Shown here: positions 9,054-17,949 of the stretch, piece by piece
Layout of the letters: every line of letters begins with the position of its first letter
Numbering within the stretch: position 1 is the first letter of the stretch
NCBI GenBank assembly: GCA_016787575.1
Contig: JAEUUO010000014.1
Coordinates: forward strand, 1-64,000
DNA from: Saprospiraceae bacterium
GTDB taxonomy: Bacteria > Bacteroidota > Bacteroidia > Chitinophagales > Saprospiraceae
Length of the DNA: 64,000 bases
Direction of reading: 5' to 3'
Notes under the pieces: generated by a model
Told to the model about the DNA's origin: nothing
What the model saw: only the letters and a program-made list of their open reading frames with translations
Databases searched by the model: none
Position numbers and translations under genes: made by a program

Positions 9054-9788
9054 ATGAAATTATTTACAAAAGAGTTGGTTAAATCATTTGGAGCGCGAAC
9101 TGTAGTTAACGGTGTTTCGGTTGAAGTTCAGGAAGGAGAGATTGTTGGTCTATTAGGTCCGAATGGAGCTGGCAAAACAACCACTTTTTACATGATAGTC
9201 GGATTTATTACACCCAATCAGGGATCGGTACATCTTGATGACGATGAAATTACACGTGACCCTATGTATTTAAGAGCTCGCAAGGGATTGGGTTATTTAC
9301 CCCAAGAGCCTTCTGTGTTTCGGAAACTAAGTGTTGAGGATAATATACGTGCAATATTGGAAATGACTGCTTTATCTAAAGAAGCACAGCGTGACAAATT
9401 GGAAACACTGCTAACGGAATTTAATTTAAATCGCGTACGGAAAAATCCCGGTGACTCTTTAAGCGGAGGAGAACGCCGACGCACAGAAATAGCGCGATCA
9501 TTGGCTTCGGATCCACACTTTATTTTATTGGATGAACCATTTGCCGGCATCGATCCCATTGCTGTTGAAGACATTCAAATGATCGTTCAAAAATTAAAGG
9601 CAAAGAATATTGGAATTCTTATTACTGACCACAATGTGCAAGAAACTTTATCGATTACAGATCGTGCATATTTGATTGTAGATGGCAAAATTCTGATGTC
9701 AGGTACGGCAGAAGAATTGGCAGCAAACGAAACAGTTAGAAGAGTATATCTAGGTCAAAATTTTGTATTGAGATCTAAATTAAGTTGA
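9054..9788 (+). CDS. lptB: LPS export ABC transporter ATP-binding protein LptB
   Basis: 244 aa ATPase that powers extraction of lipopolysaccharide from the inner membrane together with LptF, LptG and LptC; those partners are not in the window. Walker [10 protein letters not shown] is at about residues 35-43, signature [16 protein letters not shown] near 135, Walker [14 protein letters not shown] near 156, and the H-loop is ITDHNVQET. The ending [10 protein letters not shown] is characteristic of LptB. It starts one base after the lipoprotein stop and is followed at once by two small lipoprotein genes. Confidence 0.95.
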   Translation: MKLFTKELVKSFGARTVVNGVSVEVQEGEIVGLLGPNGAGKTTTFYMIVGFITPNQGSVHLDDDEITRDPMYLRARKGLGYLPQEPSVFRKLSVEDNIRAILEMTALSKEAQRDKLETLLTEFNLNRVRKNPGDSLSGGERRRTEIARSLASDPHFILLDEPFAGIDPIAVEDIQMIVQKLKAKNIGILITDHNVQETLSITDRAYLIVDGKILMSGTAEELAANETVRRVYLGQNFVLRSKLS

Positions 9789-9789
9789 T

Positions 9790-10080
9790 ATGGGCCCTTT
9801 GAATCCTTCATTAATTTTAACTAAGCATTTTAAATTGATTGTTCAACTTTTTGGTTGGAACTTAGTGTGGATTTTTAGTGCATGTGTCGATGAATCTCCA
9901 AAATCCAACCGCATCATCGAATTTAAAGCGGACAGTTTATTCCAGTTGGAAATTAACAATTTAACCCGTGAGGCTGATTCCATGTGCCAGCTTTTCCAAA
10001 CAATGAATCATTCAATTTTCCTGGATTCCATTGTAGCAGTACGTAAAAAAGAAATTCTACAATTGCAGCGAGGCTTATGA
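9790..10080 (+). CDS. Small putative lipoprotein after lptB
   Basis: 96 aa, starting one base after the lptB stop. A hydrophobic segment ends in WIFSAC, a possible lipobox with cysteine near residue 32, although the N-region is longer than usual. The mature part is a charged, helix-prone stretch with repeated DSxxxL words (KADSLFQLEIN, READSMCQLFQ). The stop overlaps the next start by 4 bp (ATGA). Not recognised. The position behind lptB suggests an envelope role, but this is inference. Confidence 0.7.
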   Translation: MGPLNPSLILTKHFKLIVQLFGWNLVWIFSACVDESPKSNRIIEFKADSLFQLEINNLTREADSMCQLFQTMNHSIFLDSIVAVRKKEILQLQRGL

Positions 10081-10397
10081 AATGGAAATTGCTTGTATTT
10101 ATATTTATTTCGTTTGCAAATTGTAAAAGCAATCAAGAAAAAACAAATGATTTGGTTCAGGCAAAATTTGCTGAGTTAAAAACCAAATTTATTGAAGAAC
10201 GGAAAAACAAATGCACCGATGAATTGATGCGCAAGATCGAATTGGAATCAGATTCGATATTAATTGTATTGGCAAAACGAATCAAATACGATAGTCTCAC
10301 AATACCTTATGACTCGATACGGCCAAATCAACCGACCATCGAATTTCCTGAATATAGAAAACCTGAAAAACCTGGGGTGGATACTATATTTAAATAA
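10077..10397 (+). CDS. Small putative lipoprotein, last gene of the lptB run
   Basis: 106 aa. MKWKLLVFIFISFANC is a good lipoprotein signal with cysteine at residue 16. The mature part is charged and helical (AKFAELKTKFIEERKNK) and ends in a proline-rich tail (YRKPEKPGVD). It shares the DSI/DSL-rich style of the preceding 96-aa protein and overlaps it by 4 bp, so the pair may work together. Function unknown. It ends 34 bp from the convergent GLPGLI gene. Confidence 0.75.
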   Translation: MKWKLLVFIFISFANCKSNQEKTNDLVQAKFAELKTKFIEERKNKCTDELMRKIELESDSILIVLAKRIKYDSLTIPYDSIRPNQPTIEFPEYRKPEKPGVDTIFK

Positions 10398-10431
10398 TAT
10401 TCAAAATATACTTTTGCCTAACTGAAATTTT

Positions 10432-11202
10432 TCAATACCTCAAATCCCAAAAAGGATTCCTTCGTCGCTCAATGCAATCGGCTATATAAGTTTTAACGAT
10501 ACTTTGATACTTTTTATAATCAATGGCTTTTCCCTTAGTATTTGATTTAGGCCATAGTGTCTGCGTGTTGAGTTTAACTTCCTCTGCGGTAATTAAACTG
10601 GACTGATCGTTGATGTCTATTTCAAGAATAAGACCTGGCAATCCACCGAACTCAGCGGGCCCTGCAGGCACTAAAATTTTATCAGTAAACCAGGCTACGA
10701 TTCGTTGTGATTTGATTGAATCGTAGGTCTCGGCTTTCATGCAGACATATCCGCTCACTTCCTTTATTTCATTATGGATTTTCCATTTTCGTTTAGGAAT
10801 TTCGTCTTTAACCAAATAATTTTTACCCAAAAGTCCAATCCGATCCTGCATTTTGTTCAATCTAAAATTCCGGTTAATTTCAAATGTATTTTTTTTGTAA
10901 CTCCAAATAGATTCTTCGCTTTTGTCATCCTGAATATAGGAATAGTACGATGTCGAATCATTAAATAGCAACCTCATTTTTTCAGAATACCCCCTTCCTT
11001 TGCCCCAACTGAATTGAATACGGTCCTTTTCCTCCTGACTCAAATAAGGCAAAGCAGTGGCAATTTTCGTCCAGTCATTGGTTTGAGTGTATTTTACTTC
11101 CCCAAAAACAGCTTGCGCTTTTAACAGTGTGGGTACCAAAAAGGATAAGCTAATGAAACACCCCACACAAAATTTAAATATTTTAGTTCTATGCATATTC
11201 AT
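10432..11202 (-). CDS. GLPGLI family protein
   Basis: 256 aa with a signal-type N-terminus (FCVGCFISLSFLVPTLLKAQA). The family-naming motif appears as EFGGLPGLILEID at about residues 181-193. Proteins of this family are found mainly in Bacteroidota, often beside an outer-membrane receptor; their biochemical role is not established. Here it follows a beta-barrel receptor gene by 5 bp on the same strand, as expected. Conserved features such as WKIHNEIKEVSGYVCMKAE and VAWFTDKI also fit the family. Confidence 0.92.
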   Translation of the reverse strand: MNMHRTKIFKFCVGCFISLSFLVPTLLKAQAVFGEVKYTQTNDWTKIATALPYLSQEEKDRIQFSWGKGRGYSEKMRLLFNDSTSYYSYIQDDKSEESIWSYKKNTFEINRNFRLNKMQDRIGLLGKNYLVKDEIPKRKWKIHNEIKEVSGYVCMKAETYDSIKSQRIVAWFTDKILVPAGPAEFGGLPGLILEIDINDQSSLITAEEVKLNTQTLWPKSNTKGKAIDYKKYQSIVKTYIADCIERRRNPFWDLRY

Positions 11203-11207
11203 TCATT

Positions 11208-14078
11208 TTAATGCATCCATTCATTGGATCGCTTGACACTTGCCTTAATTCCCTTCATATTGTAACTCAAACTCAACATAAAATAACGTGCAAGCGAATA
11301 CGTCCTGGTGTCGGATATTTGACTAACATTGGCCTGCTGCTGTATGGAGATGTTTTTATTCAACAAATCATATGCAGACAAACGCAATTCAAGCCCTTTG
11401 TTTTTTAAAAATAACTTATAAATCGAAGCATTGACAATGGGAATATCATAGCTTACGTTGAATTGATCGTTGTTGTAAAATCTGTAATCAAGAGAAACAT
11501 TGCAGAAAACATCCCAAATCAATTTTGCATTGCCTTGTAAATTGTATGTCTGGCTAAAGATGGTGTAGTTTTGATCAGCTTGAATGGAATAAGAAGTTTT
11601 AGAAAAATTCCATCGATTTTCAGAGTAAATAGAATAAATCTCATTTGGAGTCCAGGAAAGGTTCAAACCCAGGCCGGTATAATTTCCTTTAGAATCATTT
11701 AAAATGGTGTTGATTATGCTTTTTGAAAGATTGTAGCTGTAATTCAAATTTGTGCGCACAGTCAATCGGTTTTTTATAATTGGAAAACTATAGGACAGAT
11801 ACGTCCCCAATCGTTTCCCTCCTTTGTAATTGATGGCCCTGCTGGTGCTCACCAAAAAGCTATCGATGGATTGTTCGTTAATGTGTTGATTTTCGTAATA
11901 AGTATAATTCAGATTGATGTTGTAATTTGTAAAATTTAATTGATTATTGGCATTGTAATTTCCTGAAATCTGATGCAAAACTTCCGGATCCAAATTAGGG
12001 TTTCCGATTCTTATAAAAAATGGATTTGTGTTGTCAATTATGGGGGATAAATTTTTGAAACTTGGTTCTTGTACATTGTTGGCATAATTTATACTCATTC
12101 GTTTGTTGGTTGCCAATTGATAGTTTATTGAAATGGTTTGCAACAAATCCAAATAATCTTTATCAATTTTGGAAAAATGTTGGAGTCCTTGACGGAAATT
12201 TCCGTTTAAGTAAATTGACTGCATCGCTAGTCCACCCGAAATATTAAACCCTGCCTTTCCATATTGAAGTGAGGTCCCAACTTTTCCCAATCGAAACAAA
12301 TGGTCGTTGTCAAACGTATAGTCTTCGTTTACCAATAAAGTATCTGAAAATTTATCAAATACATCGCGCATCAATTGATCGTTTCGCTGGATAAAATTTC
12401 CTAAAAATTGCAAGGCAAAATTTTTCCCTAAAGGTTCTACATACAAGGCACTTGATTTAATAGAACGGATGTTGGTATTGAAATCAATGTACTGATCAAA
12501 ATTAGCAACTGAATCTATACCACCAGGACCATAAAAGTTATTGTTAGAATACAGATTCTCATCAGTTTCCCGATCGTTTTCGCTGTAAATAAAATTTACA
12601 CCCAGATTTCTTCTCTTGTTTTTAAATTTCTTTTTGAAGTAAGCAACGCCCTGCCAACCAAGGTTCCTGCGATCTGCATTTCGATCCAGATTCAAGGAAC
12701 TTGTTAAGAGCCCTTCTGAAGATAAATTTAAAAATTGACCCCGGCTGTTTTGATTTGTAAAAATCCCATTCCCGCGCAACTTAAATAAAACGGTATGCAA
12801 AGAATCAATTTCTTTTTCAAAAATCAACTCAGCTCTGTGAGAGCCGTTTTCTCTGTCTAACTCACTTTGATCATCCGTTAAATAATTTTGATCCGGCAAA
12901 AAGAACTGTCTTTTTCGAATTGCTTTTGCAAATAAGTTGTTTTGCTTGTAAGTATAACTTCCAGATAGTTTTGTCTTATTGTAATCATAATTGTAATTAA
13001 TACCTGCCTGTGAATTTTTTGGAATTCCAGCCGCATCGTCTCCAAAATACCCTTCCGAAGATCCAAATTCATCTGAACTTTCATCTGAACCACCAACATA
13101 ATATCTAAAGGATTGAGAGAAACTAAAAAGTTCCTCTGCAAAATTCCACTCCCAACTTTGCTGGCCCCGAAAATCCTGATAGTCATTCCAATTCATTCCA
13201 TTCCTACCCGTATTATTTTGCACTCCAATCAAACTGATTTGTTCTTTTTTATTAAACTTGTTATAATTCCCTTTCAATTCCCATTTGGATTCTTCTTGGG
13301 TAGTGCCTGTTTGAAAATCTTCCCGTTGTTCTATTCCCAATCCAGCTAAAATTTTTCCAAAACCTCCTTTTTTAAATTCATCTTTTAGTTCGAGGTTCAT
13401 GGTTTTCTGCTCTTTCTCAATTGCCAACCCAGTCAATTTTTCCTGCTCAGATTTTTCATTAAAAACCTGAACTTTTGAAACACTCTCTGCAGGTAAATTT
13501 TTTGTGGCCATAGAAGGATCTTCTCCAAAAAAGCGCTTGCCATCAACTGTTAATTTATTTACGGATTGTCCCTGACTGGTAATGGACCCATCATTAGATA
13601 CTTCTATGCCGGGGAGCTTTCTCAACAAATCCTCAACGGTTGAGCCAACCGGAACCTTAAAAGTACTTGCATCGTATTCAATGGTGTCTCCTCTCATTTT
13701 TAATGGTGCTTTGGCCTCTTTGATTACTACTTCAAACAGTACTTTATTAATAGGCATCAATTGGATATTCCCTAAATCAATCCTGGGAGCTTGCGGTGGG
13801 TCAAAGCGTTTCTCAAACGAAAAAAAACCAAGGTAGCTTACCTTAATAAGAATCGGTTTATTGAATTTTTCTTTTATATTAAATTTTCCGGAATTGTCAG
13901 ATTGGGTAAAACTTATGTAAGTGCTATCCTGTGCATCCAATAATAAAACACTTGCGTGGCTTAGCGCTTCGCCCGAGCTATCAGTAACCAAACCACTTAA
14001 CTCAATACTTGATTGGGCAAGCATGGTTATATTGAAACTGCAAAACAGAATAACGATAGTGCGTAATTTTTTCATCAT
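11208..14078 (-). CDS. Outer-membrane beta-barrel receptor with carboxypeptidase-like regulatory domain
   Basis: 956 aa. After a signal peptide (to about residue 21) comes a CarboxypepD_reg-like domain (ELSGLVTDSSGEALSHASVLL). A plug-like region follows, with VEDLLRKLPGIEVSNDGSI and VDGKRFFGEDP. The remainder is aromatic-rich beta strands of a barrel, as in the Bacteroidota outer-membrane beta-barrel family related to TonB-dependent receptors. The ligand is unknown. It precedes the GLPGLI gene by 5 bp, and this pairing is frequent in the phylum. It probably lies in one transcript with the lipoprotein gene at 14129-14707. Confidence 0.88.
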   Translation of the reverse strand: MMKKLRTIVILFCSFNITMLAQSSIELSGLVTDSSGEALSHASVLLLDAQDSTYISFTQSDNSGKFNIKEKFNKPILIKVSYLGFFSFEKRFDPPQAPRIDLGNIQLMPINKVLFEVVIKEAKAPLKMRGDTIEYDASTFKVPVGSTVEDLLRKLPGIEVSNDGSITSQGQSVNKLTVDGKRFFGEDPSMATKNLPAESVSKVQVFNEKSEQEKLTGLAIEKEQKTMNLELKDEFKKGGFGKILAGLGIEQREDFQTGTTQEESKWELKGNYNKFNKKEQISLIGVQNNTGRNGMNWNDYQDFRGQQSWEWNFAEELFSFSQSFRYYVGGSDESSDEFGSSEGYFGDDAAGIPKNSQAGINYNYDYNKTKLSGSYTYKQNNLFAKAIRKRQFFLPDQNYLTDDQSELDRENGSHRAELIFEKEIDSLHTVLFKLRGNGIFTNQNSRGQFLNLSSEGLLTSSLNLDRNADRRNLGWQGVAYFKKKFKNKRRNLGVNFIYSENDRETDENLYSNNNFYGPGGIDSVANFDQYIDFNTNIRSIKSSALYVEPLGKNFALQFLGNFIQRNDQLMRDVFDKFSDTLLVNEDYTFDNDHLFRLGKVGTSLQYGKAGFNISGGLAMQSIYLNGNFRQGLQHFSKIDKDYLDLLQTISINYQLATNKRMSINYANNVQEPSFKNLSPIIDNTNPFFIRIGNPNLDPEVLHQISGNYNANNQLNFTNYNINLNYTYYENQHINEQSIDSFLVSTSRAINYKGGKRLGTYLSYSFPIIKNRLTVRTNLNYSYNLSKSIINTILNDSKGNYTGLGLNLSWTPNEIYSIYSENRWNFSKTSYSIQADQNYTIFSQTYNLQGNAKLIWDVFCNVSLDYRFYNNDQFNVSYDIPIVNASIYKLFLKNKGLELRLSAYDLLNKNISIQQQANVSQISDTRTYSLARYFMLSLSYNMKGIKASVKRSNEWMH

Positions 14079-14128
14079 AGTTTCATTAAAATCTAAATTT
14101 AAAGCAATTGAAATACTTCAACAATAAC

Positions 14129-14707
14129 TTATTGCAAATTCCAAATTTCATTATTGACATCACAATATGCAATCAAGCCTTTGTGTTTTTGAAAGTATAA
14201 TTTTCTGATATTTATATTATTGTCAATGGGATTTTCGGCTTCTACTATCAATATTCTATTTCCGATAGAATCTACTAATGATAATTTTGAATTTTTCCAG
14301 GAATAAACTGTATCTCTAATCACATGTATAGTGCCGGAATATTCTTCAAAATAATTATTGTTAAATTCACGATACAAATAAATTTCAACATAGTTGCTAA
14401 AAGAACGCATTGAAAAAAATTTGTCCTGATTTTCATTTATAAAATTATTCTTATAAAATTCACATTCACCCCTACATTCTTCACCGGCACAATGAAAAGA
14501 ATCGTGTAATTTTTCAATTTGAATCGTGTCGAATTCTTGTTTGTCATTTTTAAATACCAGCCGGTCAGACTGGGTGATATCAGTCCAGGCTTTTGCATTT
14601 TCATTGAGATCCGTATTGGCTTGTTCACAATTATAACAGGCAACAAAAAGCAAGGAATTTAAACCCACAATACAGGTGGCACAAAACAAAAAGCGTAAGT
14701 GATGCAT
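14129..14707 (-). CDS. Putative secreted or lipoprotein, function unknown
   Basis: 192 aa. A hydrophobic N-terminus ends in LLFVACYNC, which could be a lipobox, though phenylalanine at -3 is unusual. Several cysteines follow (HCAGEECRGEC), which suggests disulfides in an extracytoplasmic protein. The rest is beta-rich with a YSGTIHVIRDTVYSWKNSKL stretch. It lies 50 bp upstream of the beta-barrel receptor on the same strand. I do not recognise it. Confidence 0.7.
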   Translation of the reverse strand: MHHLRFLFCATCIVGLNSLLFVACYNCEQANTDLNENAKAWTDITQSDRLVFKNDKQEFDTIQIEKLHDSFHCAGEECRGECEFYKNNFINENQDKFFSMRSFSNYVEIYLYREFNNNYFEEYSGTIHVIRDTVYSWKNSKLSLVDSIGNRILIVEAENPIDNNINIRKLYFQKHKGLIAYCDVNNEIWNLQ

Positions 14708-14773
14708 AAATCTAGCAGGTTCTGAGCCTATTACAACGCAAATCGTTGATAAATAGTATTCAATAAATTAGCA

Positions 14774-16393
14774 CTAATTCTTAACCCCAGTTAATAATTT
14801 GGGCTCTGCCGCAAGCATTTCTTCGCTGGCTTTGGACTTATACTTCTCAAAATTATTTAAAAAGAGTTCTGCCAAAGCGTTTGCTTTCTGATCGTATGCA
14901 CTTTGATCCGTCCAGGTGTTTTTTGGATTGAGAATTTCAGAAGGGACACCTTCACAGGAAGTTGGGTATGCCAAACCAAAAATTTCATGTTTATCAAACG
15001 GAACTTGATTTAAACGTCCATCCATAGCTGCGGTAATCAAGGCTCGTGTATATCCTAATTTTATTCTACTTCCAACTCCATAGGGTCCGCCGGTCCATCC
15101 TGTATTTACCAACCAGATTTTTGGTTTGTACTGGTCGATTCGCTTTCCGAGCATGGCAGCATAAAAAGTTGGATGCAATGGAAGAAAGGGTGCTCCAAAA
15201 CAATTTGAAAAAGTTGCTTTGGGTTCTGTAACTCCTGCTTCTGTTCCTGCTACTTTTGCAGTATAACCCGAAATAAAATGATACATGGCTTGACCAGTAG
15301 TCAATTTACTAATGGGTGGTAAAATTCCATACGCATCGCAAGTAAGAAAAAAGATGTTGCTGGGATGGCCTCCTTTCGATGGTAATTTTGCGTTGCGGAT
15401 ATGATGTATTGGATAAGAAACGCGGGTATTTTCTGTAATTGTTGAATTGGAAAAGTCAGGTGTATTTCCACCTGGATAAAATTCAATATTTTCAAGAATG
15501 GCACCAGGTTTAATGGCACGAAAAATATCTGGTTCCTTTTCTTCAGTTAAATCGATGCATTTGGCATAACAACCCCCTTCAAAATTGAATATACCTTCAT
15601 CAGACCAACCATGTTCGTCATCTCCAATCAGGGCTCGGTTGGGGTCAGCCGATAAGGTTGTTTTACCGGTTCCTGATAAGCCAAAAAAGATAGCTGTGTC
15701 TCCTTGTATGCCCACATTTGCGGAACAATGCATGGAAAGCACATCTTTTTGATAAGGTAAAATAAAATTCAATATGGTAAATATTGACTTTTTAATTTCC
15801 CCGGTATATGCAGAACCGCCAATCAAGATTCTCTTAGATTTAAAATCTATAATTGAAAAATTATGTTGTCTGGTTCCATCCACTAAAGGGTCTGCATGGA
15901 ATCCGGGAGCACAATAGATACACCAATCAGGTATAAAATTATCAATTTCTTGCTCTTCCAAACGGATAAACATATTTCCGGCAAATTGAGCACTCCAGGG
16001 ATATTCTGCAAAGATTCTGACCTTAATTCTATAGCGTGTATCGGCACATGCAAAAGCATCTTGAATAAATACTTCTTTCGCTTCAAAATAGGCGCATACT
16101 TTCTTTAAAAGTGCATCAAATTTATCTTGTTGAAAGGGCTTGTTAAATTTATTCCAATCGACTGCATCGTGCGTCATATCATTATCTACCGTAAACTTAT
16201 CTTCTGGACTTCTTCCTGTAAATTCACCAGTGCGAATACACAAGGCTCCTGTATCACTTAAACTGCCTTGCTGACGTTTTAAACTCTCCGAAACCAATTC
16301 TTCAGCAGTCAGATTACAATATTGATTGGTGGTATTTTTTATTCCAAAGCTTTCAATTGAAGATAGTGGTGAAATTCTCCCATAAAAACCCAT
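14774..16393 (-). CDS. pckA: Phosphoenolpyruvate carboxykinase (ATP)
   Basis: 539 aa, the expected length. The enzyme converts oxaloacetate and ATP to phosphoenolpyruvate, CO2 and ADP in the cytoplasm, the first committed step of gluconeogenesis. The kinase P-loop GLSGTGKTTLSADP is near residues 236-249, followed by LIGDDEHGWSDEGIFNFEGGCYAK with the metal-binding aspartates, and RTGEFTGRSPEDKF near the N-terminus binds substrate. A TACCTTTG promoter box lies 34 nt upstream of the ATG. It is a single-gene unit. Confidence 0.97.
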   Translation of the reverse strand: MGFYGRISPLSSIESFGIKNTTNQYCNLTAEELVSESLKRQQGSLSDTGALCIRTGEFTGRSPEDKFTVDNDMTHDAVDWNKFNKPFQQDKFDALLKKVCAYFEAKEVFIQDAFACADTRYRIKVRIFAEYPWSAQFAGNMFIRLEEQEIDNFIPDWCIYCAPGFHADPLVDGTRQHNFSIIDFKSKRILIGGSAYTGEIKKSIFTILNFILPYQKDVLSMHCSANVGIQGDTAIFFGLSGTGKTTLSADPNRALIGDDEHGWSDEGIFNFEGGCYAKCIDLTEEKEPDIFRAIKPGAILENIEFYPGGNTPDFSNSTITENTRVSYPIHHIRNAKLPSKGGHPSNIFFLTCDAYGILPPISKLTTGQAMYHFISGYTAKVAGTEAGVTEPKATFSNCFGAPFLPLHPTFYAAMLGKRIDQYKPKIWLVNTGWTGGPYGVGSRIKLGYTRALITAAMDGRLNQVPFDKHEIFGLAYPTSCEGVPSEILNPKNTWTDQSAYDQKANALAELFLNNFEKYKSKASEEMLAAEPKLLTGVKN

Positions 16394-16427
16394 ATATCTG
16401 AATTTAATACAGCTTGATTAATGCTTG

Positions 16428-16435
16428 CAAAGGTA
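16428..16435 (-). promoter_or_regulatory. Bacteroidota -7 box (TACCTTTG) for pckA
   Basis: On the minus strand the bases read TACCTTTG, matching TAnnTTTG. The spacing gives a leader of roughly 30 nt before the pckA ATG at 16393. No clear -33 element was seen. Confidence 0.55.
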
Positions 16436-16524
16436 GTATCAAAATGAATAGAACCGGCTGGCAATTAACGATTCATTAATCGCGAATTTGCAAATTAATT
16501 TCAGCCTATAAAAGGCTCACACTA

Positions 16525-16591
16525 TTACTTGCATGAAAAGATTTGAACCATGCGGGTAGATATTATTTAACTGGTTGAGCTACAAGGACAT
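16525..16591 (-). other. Possible decayed tRNA-like remnant
   Basis: Read on the minus strand, the segment starts CCTTGTAGCTCAACCAGTTA, which resembles a tRNA acceptor/D-arm, and later has GGTTCAAATC, which resembles a T-arm. The part between them is too short for an anticodon arm, and neither the D-stem nor the T-stem pairs properly. It cannot be a working tRNA. It may be a remnant or a coincidence. Confidence 0.25.
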
Positions 16592-16669
16592 ATTCTTAAA
16601 AATTACAATAAGATCTTGCTTCAATCAGCCTGGAAATTTGCAATTTTTAAAAAAACCTATGCATCTGGT

Positions 16670-17812
16670 TTATACAACACGTGGCAATTGAATGGAAATG
16701 GTAGTTCCTTTACCGGGTTCTGAGTGTTTCACATAAATTTTACCTTGATGGTAATTTTCAATAATCCTTCGGGCCAACGAAAGGCCCAAGCCCCAACCCC
16801 GGGTCTTGGTAGTATACCCCGGTTTAAAAATAGTTTTCCATTGGGAATTTGGAATCCCTTTTCCGGTATCCTTAATATCCAGATAAACCCATTGTCCGTC
16901 TTCCATTAAATCAAATTGTATCCTTCCATTTTGATCCATAGCATCCAATGAATTCCGAAGTAAATTTTCTATCACCCATGAAAAAAGATTGCTATTTAAA
17001 GCTGCAAAAAATTTAGCTGGTTGGTTTTGTAAAATTTCAAATTGAATATTTCTGGATGCCCTGGCTGCAATATAATTTTTACTGGATTCCAATACAGGAA
17101 CTAAATCAGTAATAATCAATTCCGGTTTCGAACCAATTTTAGAAAACCTGTCTGCAACTTGCTGCAACTTTTGAATATCGTACTCCATTTCATTGATGAC
17201 CTGATCGTGTTCAGCTGCATCCAAGCTATTCGTTCGCAAATGTTCAATCCATCCCATCATTCCTGAAATCGGCGTACCCAATTGATGTGCTGTTTCCTTT
17301 GCCATACCAACCCAGATTCTATTTTGTTCTTCTTTGCGGGATGCATTGAAGACGGCATACCCAATTCCCGCATACAATAACAAAAGAAACAATTGCACTA
17401 AGGGAAAATAACTTAACCAGGTTAAAATTTTTGGATATCTGTAATATATGGTGTAATCATCACTGATAACCGGCGGGGGTCCGTTTGTTTTTAGCTCTTG
17501 CAATAATTTGAGGGTGTCTGTATTTTCGGGAAAATTATAAAACTCAATTTCATTATTCCTGTTTATTGAAACAACTTGAAGATCCATGATGCTATTTTTG
17601 AGAATATCCATTTCATAAGTCACATCCTCATTTAAATTGGCAGTATTGGTAATCTCAATTAATGTAGTTTCAAATAGTTTTACTTTGCTGAGTTCGAGTG
17701 CAGAAAGTTTTTTAGCCAGATAATTTGAATAAAAAAGCGGTAAAATCATAAATATCAAACCCAATCCTATAAGAATGAGTTTCCACCTGCTTGTTTTTGT
17801 GTACAGATTCAT
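16670..17812 (-). CDS. Sensor histidine kinase, orphan
   Basis: 380 aa. One membrane helix at about residues 11-31 and another at about 130-155 frame a ~100-residue extracytoplasmic sensor region. The kinase core follows directly: H-box KETAHQLGTPISGM (about 168-181), N-box NLLRNSLDAM (about 282), G1 DTGKGIP (about 315) and G2 GWGLGLSLA (about 338). There is no HAMP domain and no receiver domain. No response regulator gene lies nearby, so its partner must be elsewhere. The signal is unknown. Confidence 0.9.
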   Translation of the reverse strand: MNLYTKTSRWKLILIGLGLIFMILPLFYSNYLAKKLSALELSKVKLFETTLIEITNTANLNEDVTYEMDILKNSIMDLQVVSINRNNEIEFYNFPENTDTLKLLQELKTNGPPPVISDDYTIYYRYPKILTWLSYFPLVQLFLLLLYAGIGYAVFNASRKEEQNRIWVGMAKETAHQLGTPISGMMGWIEHLRTNSLDAAEHDQVINEMEYDIQKLQQVADRFSKIGSKPELIITDLVPVLESSKNYIAARASRNIQFEILQNQPAKFFAALNSNLFSWVIENLLRNSLDAMDQNGRIQFDLMEDGQWVYLDIKDTGKGIPNSQWKTIFKPGYTTKTRGWGLGLSLARRIIENYHQGKIYVKHSEPGKGTTISIQLPRVV

Positions 17813-17949
17813 GAAGCGATAAAACGAAAAATCAATTATTTAATTGCCTTCGGTTTAAAAACGAAGATACTGGTTTTTTAATCCTGGCAATTTATTTCTT
17901 TTGTATTAAAATTATTGATTTTGAACAAATTCTAGGGCAATTTTTCAGA

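Noticed and set aside
11208..14127. Plus-strand ORFs inside the beta-barrel receptor gene
   Set aside because: They are antisense shadows of a long, clearly conserved coding frame and have no domain or start signal.
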